This document shows, one piece after another, positions 46,154-58,798 of a stretch of DNA of 64,000 bases. The stretch's first letter is position 1. The number at the start of each line of letters is the position of its first letter. Source of the stretch: Emergomyces orientalis (taxonomy: Eukaryota; Ascomycota; Eurotiomycetes; Onygenales; Ajellomycetaceae). The position numbers were made by a program, and so were the translations under genes. The notes under the pieces were generated by a model. It was not told the origin of the DNA. It saw nothing but the letters and a program-made list of their open reading frames with translations, and did no database searches. Where the stretch lies: contig MOWL01000045.1 in assembly GCA_002110485.1 (NCBI GenBank), forward strand, positions 1,364,001-1,428,000, given 5' to 3'.

Positions 46154-46573
46154 GTACAGGAGTGTTATTTGATGTCTGGGTTTTCCTAATATTTGAGGAA
46201 TTTCCTGCTCTCCCTGTGTATCATTCGATTAAGTATTTATTGTATTCCGACAACGTTGGGCTAGATATCGTACTTTAGGCCGGGCTATATACCCCAGCGC
46301 AGTGAACATAAAACGAGAAGCTAATCCCCTTTGAAAATGTTAATATTTCAACTTCGACGCACCTAATGTTTATCTAAAAGCTTTCCCCGCCCAAATGGGG
46401 ACGGAGTTCATAGACAGCAATGTAGAGCTAAAGATGTCCAGCCTCGGCACAACGGAAACTAATGTCCTATGCAAAACAAAAACCACTATTGTTTCGATTC
46501 AAACAAAGAGTTACACAATCAATAATATACACAAACCAGACATTGGCGGAACGATATTGGTCATAACCTAGTC
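46154..46573. other. Intergenic region MaoC gene / TMLH gene
   Basis: A 420 bp spacer between two genes on the same strand. It should hold the MaoC 3' end and the TMLH promoter. No distinct motif recognised. Confidence 0.45.
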
Positions 46574-48860
46574 ATGAGCTCGTCACCGTTCGCGCCTATC
46601 AGAAGAACCGCTCAGTTTGTTCGTGTAAGGTAGGATACTCTGTCTCAGACCCCTACCAACCCTCTTTTCCCCGCAGTAGGCAGTAGATAACAAGGGAAAA
46701 TTAACGGTGCGAAATTCAGGGCTCCAAGTAGCAGCTTTTTATATCAAGCGGGGAGAGGACAACTGGTGAGTGTTCACATGCGCATGCATCTGCGTTTCCT
46801 ATATGTTCGTAGTCGCTCTGTTACTGCACCCTGCCCAATAAAGGCTGGAGGTTACAATACTGGTATTTTGATGCTGATACTCCTTTTCAGGGACTCGCAT
46901 CATGGTCTGCTCGCAGATCTCGTCCCTATGCTCTTAATATTTCTAGACGAGTTGATTCTCGTAAAGGGGCTGCTGCGTTTTCATCCCTTGCCGTCAATTA
47001 TCACCCGACAGCGCTCGTGGGAGCTGCTAAACACTCCAGCACTGTGAACGAGCCGGGTTATGTTCCTGTCTCCGTTGACCTTCCTGGGGGGGTTACGGGC
47101 AATTGGTAAGGCAATCGGATTATTTGCTATCCTACCCTTTTACTCTGGTAATGCTATATATATTTATGCACTGTTAAAAATACTTCTACTTTGGTGGTTG
47201 TTGACGGTGTTTTTCTAGGCCGAGTCTATGGTTGAGGTTTGTGTCTCATATTGCAACATCAGGGTTGCTTGTAATACTATATACTCACCAAGGCCCAGAG
47301 ATAACTGCCAATGCAAGGAATGCATTCACCCTGACACGAGACAACGGCTTGTGGACACATTTTCGGTAATTGCACCTAACTTTTAGTATACGCTACTCTC
47401 TATTTCATTCTTCCATATCCTAATCGTATGGAACTTTAGATACCCGCAGATATTCACCCATCGGCAGTGAGAAAGTTGGACAATCATTTAGAGATTGAAT
47501 GTACGTCAATGATGCCCACTTTTTAGCTACCTTCTCTCATGTTTGTCTCCCTTCTAGGGGCAAATGATGGCCATACTAGCACTTATGGCTACAGCTGGTT
47601 ATCAGAACATCATCTTAACCAAGGTAGTCCGGAATTGGACGCAGTTAAGTTCAGGTATTGGAGACCAACTTCTATTGTGTTTCTAGGTGAAGCCTGAATT
47701 TTTAACATTGCTGTCAGGGCTGAGAGACAATTCGTTTCCAATGATCCAAACACCTACCCAACCGTCTTGTACGACGAGGTGATGTCCTCAGATGATGGAG
47801 TTCGAAAATGGACAGATCAAATTGTTTGTTCACTTTATTCCACCCAAGAATGGTCTTTATACTAACGATCTACCCTAAAAGTACCGATGGGGGTTTTCCT
47901 TCGTTAAGGGCTCCCCTGCAACCCCTGAAGCTACGGAGAAGCTCTTGGAACGAATAGCGTTCATCAGACCTACACACTACGGTGGGTTCTACAACCCGGG
48001 AACTTCCACATAGGAATAAAATTTGAAACTAAAAATCCAATCGTGACAGGTGGATTTTGGGACTTCACCTCTGATCTTTCTCTGAAGGACATGGCCTACA
48101 CAACCGAGGGTCTCGGCGGCCATACGGACACCACGTATTTTACAGACCCGGCAGGCCTTCAGATGTTCCATATGCTCTCGCACACCAACGGTTCTGGTGG
48201 AGAATCGCTCCTTGTGGATGGTTTTGAGGCTGCTAAGACCCTCTACAAAGAGGATCAAGAAGCTTATAGGGTGCTGAAAGAATTTGGCGTTAGTGGGCAT
48301 GCAAGTGGCAACGAACATGTCTGCATCCAACCGGCTCGTCCGTTCCCCGTTCTTAACCATCACCCGGTTACGGGAGAATTGTATCAGGTCCGATGGAATA
48401 ATGAGGACAGGAAGCCCATGGTCAACGGATCCCCAGAGGATATCAGCAAATGGTACACCGCGGCACGGAAATGGAATGAAATTATTATGCGGAAAGATAT
48501 GGAGCGTTGGTTTCAGTTGGATCCTGGCTCCCCAATGAGTAAGTCTTCTATAGCTATAATATATGACCCAAACATGGTATCTATCTCCCTATCTATCCCC
48601 TGTACAATTCGCTAACTGATATCCAGTATTCGACAACTGGAGGATGCTCCATGGTCGCGCTCCATTTTCGGGAAAGCGGAGGATATGTGGTGGCTACAGT
48701 GAGTGCCTCTTCTAGCTCCTCATTTATTTTTATTATGTTTTTGCTAGTGGAATGTTTGATCAATTGACGCCAAAATCCGTTAATAGTTAATCATGACGAT
48801 TTCATGTCCCGATATTTGTTGCTCAGGGATGGACGAGAAAAAGTATTGAATAGGATATAG
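46574..48860 (+). CDS. Trimethyllysine dioxygenase (carnitine biosynthesis)
   Basis: Twelve exons: 46574-46629, 46720-46765, 46891-47105, 47219-47236, 47299-47365, 47440-47500, 47558-47654, 47718-47823, 47882-47981, 48050-48538, 48627-48698, 48787-48860; 466 residues, all phases consistent. A Fe(II)/2-oxoglutarate dioxygenase making 3-hydroxy-trimethyllysine, the first carnitine step. The N-terminal domain includes LWLRDNCQCKECIHPDTRQRLV, whose Cys/His residues likely bind zinc as in the butyrobetaine/trimethyllysine group. The catalytic domain has GGHTDTTYFTDPAGLQMFH (iron ligands His and Asp) and FDNWRMLHGRAPFSGKRRICGGY (distal His and the 2-oxoglutarate Arg). HTDTTYF favours trimethyllysine dioxygenase over gamma-butyrobetaine hydroxylase. 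The Arg/Ser-rich N-terminus suggests mitochondrial import. Exons 1-4 are the least certain, with exon 4 only 18 nt. Confidence 0.9.
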
Positions 48861-49439
48861 TTGATGGGATAAGACTGATATGGAAGTACATATAACTAGA
48901 AGATCTTCTTAAATAAGCATTCTTCCCTAAAATATGCAAAATAACAAAGATATTGAAATAATTTCGTCCTTCTGTTCTCTTCATCCAAAATCCGCTGCTA
49001 CAATAACAACGACTAAGTTGTTGGTATTTCAGTATTGCGGTCTATCTACAACCACATTTTCGAAGGATGCATACTTTTAATCACATACGGCCCTATCCTC
49101 CATTAAACCGATGATGGCCTTTTTCACTGACAGTTCCTATTTCGCTCAGTCCTGGCTCTCCCCAGCCATAGCAAATAGCTGAATGTCACATGACCTAGGC
49201 AATGAGCTTGCGTACGGGAGCAAGTTAGTCCGGATTAGGAACCAGCTTGACCTCACCCAAGCTCCAGACAGCGGCAACATTACTGAGCATCTGCAACAAC
49301 CAACTCTCCCTCCCATTATCAACAACCATATCTTCTACGCTCTCTGCAGCTCTAATATCTCGGTAACAACACCCCCATACCGGCTACGAGTTCGTGTTTC
49401 CCTACTTACCACCGACCTTTCCATTTCTCAACCGCCATC
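48861..49439. other. Intergenic region TMLH / RPT5
   Basis: About 580 bp. The RPT5 side (49290-49439) is C/T-rich. A CCTAGG site lies at 49194-49199. No proteasome-element match was seen. Confidence 0.5.
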
Positions 49440-51020
49440 ATGTCAACCCTGGAGGATCTTGACGATCTTGAGCGCGAAGACAAGGACAAGAAAAACCAAG
49501 GCGATGATAACGAGAAAAAACCAGACCAGGATGGCGATGCCGAAATGAAAGATTCAGAGGCAGACAAGAAGGACGAAGAGGAAGAGGACCTAATAGACGA
49601 GGAAATCCTGCGATCAAGCACCAGAGATATCATTAACAGACGGAAACTGCTAGAGAATGACATGCGGATCATGAAGAGCGAATTCCAGCGTTTGACACAT
49701 GAGCAGAATACGATGCAGGAGAAGATAAAAGATAACTTGGATAAGATTGAGAATAACCGGTATGTTTGCCTTTGTTGTGAGGAGTGCATTGAAATGCAGG
49801 GGCGAGATATTCCTTTGATTAATACTGATACCCTACGCCTTTGCCCTGCTTTGATAGACAACTGCCATATCTCGTAGGAAATGTTGTTGAGCTCCTTGAT
49901 CTTGACGTTGAAAAAGAAGCTGCGGAGGAGGGTGCCAATATTGATCTGGACGCCACTCGGGTTGGCAAATCTGCTGTTATCAAGACCTCCACCCGTCAAA
50001 CTATCTTCCTACCTCTCATCGGCCTCGTTGACCATGAAAAACTGAAACCAGGCGACCTCATCGGTGTTAATAAAGATTCATACCTTGTTTTGGATACTCT
50101 ACCAGCCGAATATGATAGCCGGGTGAAAGCCATGGAGGTTGACGAGAAGCCAACAGAAAAGTACACCGATGTTGGAGGATTGGATAAGCAAATTGAGGAG
50201 CTTGTTGAAGCAGTGGTATGGCCAATGAAGGAAGCTGAGCGGTTCAAGAAGATTGGTATTAAAGCTCCAAAAGGTTCGTCATACATCAATGACCATTTAT
50301 TTTTGTTTCCCCAAACATCAACAAACATACCATTTGCTAACTACGGCCTCGTCTTTCACAGGAGCCCTCATGTATGGCCCGCCCGGTACTGGCAAAACTC
50401 TTCTCGCCCGTGCCTGTGCAGCGCAAACAAACGCCACCTTCCTCAAACTCGCCGGTCCACAGCTCGTCCAGATGTTCATTGGAGACGGCGCAAAACTCGT
50501 CCGTGATTGCTTTGCCCTAGCCAAAGAAAAAGCACCCTCGATCATCTTCATCGACGAACTCGATGCCGTAGGCACAAAACGTTTCGACTCGGAAAAGTCT
50601 GGTGACCGCGAAGTCCAGCGAACTATGCTCGAACTCCTCAACCAACTGGACGGCTTCGCCTCCGACGACCGCGTCAAGGTACTTGCTGCCACGAATCGTG
50701 TCGACGTGCTTGATCCCGCTCTTCTGCGTTCTGGTCGTCTGGATCGCAAAATTGAATTCCCTCTCCCGAACGAGGAAGCGCGCGCCCAGATTCTGCGTAT
50801 TCACTCGCGTAAAATGGCTGTGGATGACGGTGTTAACTGGGCTGAACTGGCGCGAAGTACAGATGAATTTGGCGGTGCGCAGTTGAAGGCCGTGTGTGTG
50901 GAAGCTGGAATGATCGCGTTGCGTAAGGGGATGAATAAGGTTGGTCATGAACATTATGTCGATGCGATTGCGGAAGTGATGGCGAAGAAGAAGGATACAA
51001 GCGCTGGCATTTATGTTTAA
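49440..51020 (+). CDS. RPT5: 26S proteasome regulatory ATPase Rpt5
   Basis: Three exons, 49440-49759, 49858-50273 and 50362-51020, 464 residues. Rpt5 is one of six AAA+ subunits that unfold substrates and open the 20S core. The N-terminus is highly acidic (~10-55), then a coiled coil (~60-107), an OB-fold beginning LPYLVGNVVELLD, and the AAA domain: Walker A GPPGTGKTLLA, Walker B IIFIDELDAVG, sensor ATNRVDVLDPALLRSGRLDRKIEF with the Arg finger. The C-terminus IYV fits the HbYX motif by which Rpt2, Rpt3 and Rpt5 dock into pockets of the alpha ring and open its gate. The phase of both introns is consistent. Convergent with the F-box gene. Confidence 0.97.
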
Positions 51021-51843
51021 TTCTTTTCTTCCTTTACCTGTCATTTCTCATTATTCCCTTGCTGTGGGCAAAGATTGCTCGCACACCCTCTCTCTTTTCA
51101 ATGGTCGGTTTCAAGTTGTGTCATGTATGCGAATAGCAAAATAAATACAGCATTGAAACCAAAGATTATTTTAGAAGGGATTGGATCAATCCTGATGTTA
51201 GCTTGTTGGTATATCTGGTATTCCCTGTTATGGTGACTGTTTCGAATATAGTTCTGCGATGAGGTGTATATTTCTGCCACAAAACAATAATAGCCATCTG
51301 GCATCAAGCATGATACTTTATTACACCAGTATCTAGATATAAATATAAATACAGACTCTTTTCTAGCGAGATATACGAACATATTGTGCATATTCATATT
51401 CACCTAGGTGGAGTTATTGAAAAAGATAACCCATATTTTCAAAGGACGCCAGATCATAAATAGTAAATAGCAATAATAATTACAGAGAGGCAAAGAAAAC
51501 AAGGCCAGCTTAGTTTGAAGTGAAAGGAAAAATGGAGGAGGAAAAGAAAAGGTGGAAAGAAATGAATTAAGGGGGTATATAGGGTCGTTCGAGACGAAAG
51601 GAAATAAAAAAACAGAGCTTTCCACCCAGAGCAATGGGGAACGATGAATATTAGCATGGTTAGCCCCCTCGTTCCTGCATGGTAACTCTTTGTTAAGGAC
51701 GGATTCCCCGAAAGCCATTCTGCATTGATCAGGGAGTTTAACCAAGCGGACCAAAAGGAGGAGGACGAAATGGTAGTGCCAGGTTAAGGTTCCGAAACTT
51801 GCTTCTCAATATATATATTAAAATGAAATAAAATTTCATTTCT
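51021..51843. other. Convergent intergenic region RPT5 / F-box gene
   Basis: About 820 bp of 3' flanks. It includes a CACCTAGGTG palindrome at 51401-51410 and purine-rich DNA at 51510-51610. No coding content is believed. Confidence 0.5.
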
Positions 51844-54359
51844 TCAGAATAGCTGTTCCAGCCTCACTATATCTGCGGAGATGCCGTTGGTTAATGGTCT
51901 CTCCCGTTCGACATGGGACCACCAGTCCTTCCCCGATTTATGTCCCCGATTCCAGGACCCGTCGCAGGGTTCTCTCACGCTCCAAAACGGCTGTCCTGTC
52001 CAAGCGCCAGCACCGGTGGCAGTTTGGGAATTACCCATCTGCATCGTCGGAGACAGAGGTGCTGGTGTGCGCGGAGATAACGGTTGGCTTGATTTATGAT
52101 TCGAATTACTGTTTGCAGTACTGCCGCCGCTGCCCCAAGAACCAAATAGAGATGGGGATGGGGAAGAAGAGAAGGTTGTCGTTTCATCGTTCATGCTCGA
52201 GCCGGTGTTTATCCTGTCGGTAGGCGGCGGCAATGATGCTGCTGCGGATATACCTGCTGCTGCTAAGTATGCTAGCGTTTGGTTTGAGGAGAGGAAATGA
52301 CGCCAGCTTATTAGACCACCGTCAGCGTCTGAGCCGGGTATGTCAGGGGTGAGGATAAATCGTGGAGGCGGTGCAGCCACGGTTGTGCTGGATGATGTGC
52401 AGACTCTACCCATGCATAATGGGAGCGTAAATTCATGCACCGTGATACCATGTGACTCTCTCTCACATGAACGAACAAAATCTTTCTTTTTCAACGGACC
52501 TAGTATGTCGTATCCATCATCCAGCCCTGATATGGGAGTAGGGCCGGAGAGTGTGAGTGGGTCTGGTAATTTGAACGCCCCTGAATGGTCACTAACAACG
52601 AACTTGATGCCGGTTTCGTTGCTTTTAGAAACCTTATCAATTAGGGTTTGGCCACGTATGCGCGCTGAGGTCAAGTTGTTTCCGCCTGGAAGTGCTAAAG
52701 GACGCTTCGGAATTGAACCATGCGAACTTCGGGGGAGGGAATAGCGGTCTGCAGGCACCATGATCTGACCGTTTCTCGTAGGCCGACAAACGGCCTGCAG
52801 CGCCCCAAGGGGGTCCATATCGTGAGGTGCACGGAGAGACTTTAGGTATGGAAATCCCGAATTCAAGATACTCTGGGCGAGATGAGAGTTGGCTGTGTTG
52901 GACTTGCTGAGCGATGACAGGGGTGGGAAAGATTGGAAATGGTTTGGAGAACCATTTGTATCTGGACATGCCACGTCCCAATGGAGATGCTTCAGGACTG
53001 AAGAAGCGAGTAGGGGCTGGAATACCATCCCTCCATCAGAGAGCGTTGGCACAGTCTTGGTCTGGACAATGCTGAAGCGTTCCAGTTTCCTCAAGGATGC
53101 AAAAATCTTAGAAATTACCAGGAGAGAACTAATATTCAATTCTATTAGGGTCAAGGATTGGAGGGCGCGAGCCTCAGGGCGAGTTGAATAGTGCGCGAGT
53201 CCGTTTTCCGTCAACCCCGGGAGATTCTCAAGGCGTAGGGATATTAACTGGGGCAAAAATAACAGTGTACGGTCCGTGAAATCATCTGCGTGGAAGCCGC
53301 AAATTGTCAAGTGACGTAGGGACGGTAGGAAGTTGAACATCCGTAGGAATACGCCATGCCCCGTTACTCCTCTAGAATCCAAAGAATGTACCATCAGGGT
53401 CTCGAGGTTGGACCATGAGGCGTGGTAGTTGAGGAACTGGAAAACTTGGCCATTATCTAAAAGCTCGGAAGTTTGTTTCTTTGACCTTTCGCTGATTTCA
53501 GAGTTTTCTGCAATAATCCAGGCGTGCTCCTTGAGCTTCTTCCGTGTTGAAAGAGCGTGCGTTAAGCGATCAAACTCGTGGTTATAGGGTAACGAAAGGC
53601 CAACCAGGCGTTCCAAGTTCGGGCATACCATCACGACTGATGCAACAAGGTCGCGATATTCTTGTACGGTTATGCTTTGTTTTCCATTTCCACCCGTTGC
53701 CATTTCCAGATCCGGCACCCTAAGCTCAAACACTGCATTGGCCAGCAATTTTCTTTCTCTCAGCGATCGTCGCAGCAGCCTTAATCTGCTTCCTTTTTTC
53801 CATTTGTATTTCTTCAGTTGGGCTGGCGAATCGTTGCCTTGGATATATATTGTGTTATATCTAAAGAGATTTAGCAATTGATCAATCCGTGAGGTGCTGG
53901 ACTCGCATACAGTTTAGCCCTCACTGCTCTTTCCCAAGCTCTGCTAGTCAAGGCTAGAGAATATAAATCTCTCATGTAGCATGTTAAACACCCCTCACCA
54001 TTGGGAGCTAGGTGGGAATATTGCAGATGTGACAGAATACAGTCATAAACTTCCTGTGGCAACGGCTTCAAGAATGGCAATTGTTCCTTGGGGCCTGAAT
54101 TCGCAGGCTTGAACGAGCGGAAAATGAAATTGCCTGAAGAGGCAGCGGCGGTAGGAGAGTATATTTCTGGAGTGTTCGCACTGTTATAGTTATTATTTCG
54201 TGCATATTGGATCGAGGATGCTCTGGAAGAAGGGCTTCTGGGTTGCACGGGCGTAGGATAAACGGGAGAGCCCTGACGGCTGGGGATCACGCCTCGATAT
54301 GGATCACCATTGTAGGCCATTCCTGTGGAGGCATATGGTCTACTTGCAATTGCGTTCAT
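51844..54359 (-). CDS. F-box protein with leucine-rich repeat-like region
   Basis: Two exons, 54359-53911 and 53860-51844, 821 residues; the 50 nt intron (GTATGC donor, TTTAG acceptor) restores RAKLYNTIYIQGND. Residues ~1-90 are disordered, Ser/Pro/Tyr-rich. The F-box lies at ~93-150: LPFLKPLPQEVYDCILSHLQ, then DLYSLALTSRAWERAVRAKLY. After it come Leu-rich segments (~220-410) such as LVASVVMVCPNLERLVGLSLP, FLPSLRHLTICGFHADDF, LLFLPQLISLRLENLPGLTENGLAHYS and LRKLERFSIVQT, spaced like leucine-rich repeats. The C-terminus is disordered and then holds conserved-looking WTGQPFWSVREPCDGSWNRG and WWSHVERERP. F-box proteins select substrates for SCF ubiquitin ligases; the target is unknown. Confidence 0.9.
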
Positions 54360-56486
54360 TGCGCTCTATTCAACACCACCGAAACAGAGGAGATAAAACG
54401 CTGATGGCAAAAAAGCCGCGGCAAATATCAAAGGAAATGGATTGTTTACTGTTCATTGGAAATATGAAAGAAGAACAGGAAGAGAGAAATGAACCATTAC
54501 CGAACAGAATTGGCCCACACTAAAAGCGCGGGCTCACAGAGGAGCAAGAGCTTAGTTTCGTTTTCTGGTGACGAGCGCGGTACGAATCTGACAAGCCCCG
54601 ACGATCAACCCCACAAAAAGGTTGATCTTTTGCGAGCAATTCTCACAACCATTCCCATATTCGTTCAACAAGCAACCGAAGGAATACAAAATAGTTCGGT
54701 TTCATTCAGGAACAGTTAGGAAAATCTTTTGAGCAATGAACAGTCCACTGCCCATTTCAGCTGATCATCCGGGTGCCATCGATCGTTCTCCAGCAACCGG
54801 CGATTTTCTTAGGAGAAGTGTGCCATAGGCTCACTGCAAGGCTAAGAAAGAAATAGCTTGGCATTTAGCGCTTTTACAGCACTTTGGTCGCGAGGTTAAA
54901 AAAGCCACCATCCAGTGGAAAAAGGGGTACCTAGGCAGCGACTGGCTGTGCCAGTTGAGCCGTGGGGCGGGCTGTGCCTGCAGTATGATGCCATTGTTGC
55001 TCACTCTGGAGTGGATTTTGATTCCCGTCAAACGTCACATTTTTGACGTTGTCTAGAGCTTCCATTTCCTTGTCGTCCTTCTGGTCCCCCTTCTTGTCGG
55101 CTCATGTTTTGTATAGACAAGGACGGGGGAATAATAGAAGGTTGTCAACGCGAGTGATCTGGAGGCTAACAGTGGACGGCTACGTTCTAAGACTGATCGG
55201 GATTAGTGCCTTCATGACTCGGCGCTGGGACTGATCAGGTTTAGTGTTTTAATTGCTGACTAATAGCCTTCTTCCCCTGAACCGCACCCCAACCAATGGC
55301 GGTTGAACCACGAAACATAAAACTTCAATGACGGGAAAAAGTGTGGACGGGTAGAAGTCAGAACAGAAGGAATTCTACAGAATCAGTACTAGTGGCTTAC
55401 CAGCAGGTCAGGCAAACAATAACGGCCCATGTCGATCAGCACGGCCTGTTATCTGTCAATTGCCAGCCAGTTCCTCCAGCCAACGCCCTTACCCTGAATT
55501 GGACACATTTCTAACACGAGAAAAAAAAACAAAAATGAATTTGACCACTGTTAAATCATGGGTCTTCAGACTTCTGTTGATAATGCCTTAGCTGCTCCCT
55601 ACACGGTAATGATGTGGACGTCGCTAGCATCCCAATACTGTTGCTAAACCTCGCGTTCTTCTGTCACGTATTATTATAATTGATTGCATATGACTTTGCG
55701 GAACTTGGGCCCTGTGACTTTGGTATTCCTTACTCTGCAGATATTGCTTCCACCCCCGCATGTTGCATGTACTTTGGCAGAGGCGCGGCATGTCCTGGAT
55801 GTTTTGTTGCGGTCCCAGCTACAGGATCATCGAGTACGCTTACCGACACATTGCATTCTGCAGCCATGGACTGGACTCATACTGATATACAACAAAATGA
55901 TAGGAGCCACAGTTACTGTTCCATTTGTCCAAACTTAGATCCTCAAAAAATGTCAGTATTATGAAAAGATAATCTGGCTTGCGTGTAAATATCTCCAACA
56001 TGTGCTGGTCAACGGACCATTTTTTCGTCAACACGGTACGCAGCAGCTACACATTTGATCTCGTTTGTGTTGGGGAATGAAAACCTGCTCTTGCCTCTTA
56101 AAAACCTTTCGGGTTCATGCCTTGTTGACCAAATCACACAGAAGAACAATCGCAGCGGCCTGTTTATTTCTCCAATGCGACTATTCGATTCTTTTTCGCC
56201 TTCGACAGATATTTATTTCGCAAAGCAGAGGCAACACCTACATGTCTAACCTTCTTAGACCTGAGAAAACTGAGGACAAAGGGTAAGCATGGCAACTGTA
56301 CCTACAGGGAACTTAGCGATGGCAAATATTGCGTTCCCGAAATTTCTAAGGCCAATATATCAACGAGATTTTGCTTGATATGTCGTTGTGGCTCCGGTTT
56401 CGCGACAATGATTTAAGCTCGATAAGAGCTCTCCTCTTTCCATTTTTATTGTTAATCCACTAGATTTCTAGAATCGGACCAATGAC
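54360..56486. other. Gene-free region between F-box gene and tRNA-Gln
   Basis: A 2.1 kb stretch. The first several hundred bases should include the F-box-gene promoter. A GTACCTAGG site lies at 54928-54936. Open frames at 55680-55964 and 56055-56286 lack recognisable content. No other structure was seen. Confidence 0.45.
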
Positions 56487-56570
56487 GGTCCCGTAGTGTA
56501 GTGGTTATCACGGTGGATTTTGATAAGATCTCAATTTCCACTGACCCCGGTTCGAATCCGGGCGGGACCT
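56487..56570 (+). tRNA. tRNA-Gln(UUG) with a 12 nt intron
   Basis: Acceptor arms GGTCCCG (56487-56493) and CGGGACC (56563-56569) with discriminator T; anticodon stem GTGGA (56513-56517) and TCCAC (56537-56541); loop TTTTGA then T, giving anticodon TTG; intron about 56524-56535; T-arm CCCCGGTTCGAATCCGGG with GGTTCGAATCC as B box. The downstream T-runs (56591 on) would end Pol III transcription. Confidence 0.94.
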
Positions 56571-56590
56571 AATATATCTTCCAATAATCT

Positions 56591-56617
56591 TATTTTTTTA
56601 TTTTTTTATTTTTTTTC
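56591..56617 (+). terminator. Pol III terminator of tRNA-Gln
   Basis: Three runs of seven or more T, separated by single A, begin about 20 bases beyond the tRNA 3' end. Confidence 0.75.
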
Positions 56618-57891
56618 AATGTCATTGCGCTCTCCGCCATAAAGAATTTCTGCTGCTTTGTATTTGGCGCTTGAATCAATTTAGATTTAGCACTCCCAAC
56701 AGAGTAGCAAGCGAGAAGATGATTGGTGGGCTTCTAACAATGAAAAGGGCTGGTTTGATTTCCGCTAACAACAATGTCGACATGATTTATCCCCGCCGCA
56801 GCACGCGCATGTAATTATCCATATTAATATGGATCGTAATCCAATTACGATTACTCGCATTATTTACAGGGTGAGTGGGGGAAACTATTTACATAGTAGC
56901 AAATATACAGCCATATGATGATTTATCCTTCCGGAAAATTCCGCAGAACACACAATGACACCATCCGTGGATCCTGTGAAAAACCTCTCTGTCATCATAT
57001 TTAAGAAAAGAAAAAAAAAACCTTCTTTTAACCCCTGAACTCTCCTTTTTGACGCAGTAATGTACCGTGTATCTGCGGCGGCAACTGTCCATGTAAAGTC
57101 GCTCTAAAAAATAGCGAACTACTCCACGCTATCATCTGCAGGAAATGAATGATCAGACGCCCCAATGTTACAGCACTACTGTACCCAGGTCCCAGCGCCA
57201 GCGATGGAGGGTGTTTGATAAACGAGATCGACTTGCTATGCTCGATGGGCACGCTAATCACAGAGAAGCGAATTGGGAAGTTGCCCAAAGAAAGCCAGAA
57301 AGACAAAATAACAAACCTCCCTCACGAAACTTACGATTTACGAATCACGGAGTTTACCCATTTTTTTATGGAGAAATATAAAGGAGGGGAGAAAGAGAGG
57401 AGGGGGGGGGGCACTGTAATAAGATATCCATAGTTATGTCATAGCATTTCACAAAATACTACAGCATCACCAGCATCTTTTTATCATATCTATCCCAACT
57501 GGCTCGCTGATATGCACTTGGAGAACGAGGGAAAAGTTTTTACACATTCTATCCTCAGTGAGGTATGATTTTCTTCTTTCGTTTCTACGCCGAAACCAAA
57601 AAACAAAACCCTACGCGGAGTAACTGACTCAGGTAGGCAAAAGAGAAGAGAAAAGCGGAGTGAACCGGACATAGAAATTATGGCTCCCCCTCCCTCCACC
57701 TCCTCCTTCCACCCCGCCAGCCTCTCTCCAGTCAATTTGGAATTGAAATGATGATGAACAAAAAGCCGCATGAAAGAGAAAATAAAAGCCTGTCACTCAA
57801 AAACAAAAAGGGAACGCAATTCTCATTGTAGATGTATAAAAGCGCCAAATGATATCATGATATGTATGATGTAATGAATCCTAAGAGAATT

Positions 57892-57915
57892 GAAGAAGAA
57901 GAAGAAGAAGAAGAG
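57892..57915. repeat. (GAA)n microsatellite
   Basis: About eight GAA units, followed by poly(A)-rich DNA. Confidence 0.85.
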
Positions 57916-58009
57916 AAAAAAAAGGACAAATGGATTAAAAGAGAAGGAAGAAAGGGAAAAATGAATATTTGATGCTAATATGTTGTTTGCCCACAATATG
58001 CAATAACAA

Positions 58010-58040
58010 ATCAAAAATCAAAAATCAAAAATCAAAAAAT
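58010..58040. repeat. (AAATC) tandem repeat
   Basis: Four to five copies of a 7-base AAATCAA-type unit, with minor length drift. Confidence 0.8.
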
Positions 58041-58292
58041 CGAAAGAGATAATCACGCGAAGTGATTCGGAAAAGGCAAAAAGTATATATATCTCTTTGT
58101 TCAAAAGAAGAAAGGACACAAAAGCAGCAAATGGAAGGAGTTAAGGAAAGTGCAAAACAGAAAACGGAAAGTGATATCATTTGGTAACTATGGAAGACAG
58201 AAAAAGATGACGGGGGTGAGAGATAGGGCTTTCATTCAGGAAAATTTAAGAGGGAAATTTTGATATTTTCCCTGGCCGGTTCTCCCACGCAA

Positions 58293-58320
58293 TCGATCAA
58301 TCAATCAATCAATCAATCAA
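58293..58320. repeat. (ATCA)n microsatellite
   Basis: About seven tetranucleotide units, directly upstream of a TGCGGCGCG sequence. Confidence 0.85.
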
Positions 58321-58798
58321 TGCGGCGCGAATGCAAAGAACGAACCGAGGAACATTTCGAAAACAGAAGTAGATAATAAATAATGATTTAGGAGAAGAAG
58401 GGAAAACAAAAAAAAAAAAACAAACCAGGCCCTGGAAGTGTGGTTCGTAAAGTGTCTAAAGCAGGGTGTCGGTCAGGCATGCAGGCATCGATAAAAGCGC
58501 TTGGATATGTGAAGACGTGAAATCCTTTTTTTTTTTTGTTCGCGGCTCATACAACAACAATAATAATAATCGTTTGCAGACAACACCTCCCGAGGGTTCA
58601 GAATACCCCACATGCATTCGTTAACATGATAAAGTAATTATTTTTTAGAAAAAAAAATTTAAAAAGGAATAAACGGGAGGGAAAATATTAACGAAAAAAA
58701 GGAAAATGAAAATCGTCCTGATCATGTACAGAGACCGAAGGAGTATGTTCATTGCAAAGAATTTGATATTTCATTTCTTCTTACATCCCTCCGTGAGG

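Larger units (their letters stand above)
56571..58798. other. Gene-free region between tRNA-Gln and the AGC kinase
   Basis: About 2.2 kb. The right half (57830-58700) is A- and purine-rich on the plus strand and rich in simple repeats: (GAA)n, (AAATC)n, (ATCA)n and poly(A). As the 3' side of a minus-strand gene, it may carry a long 3' UTR. No coding sequence recognised. Confidence 0.5.

Noticed and set aside
58010..58320. Short tandem repeats considered as a CRISPR-like or satellite array
   Set aside because: Units are 4-7 bases without spacers; ordinary microsatellites in a eukaryotic genome.
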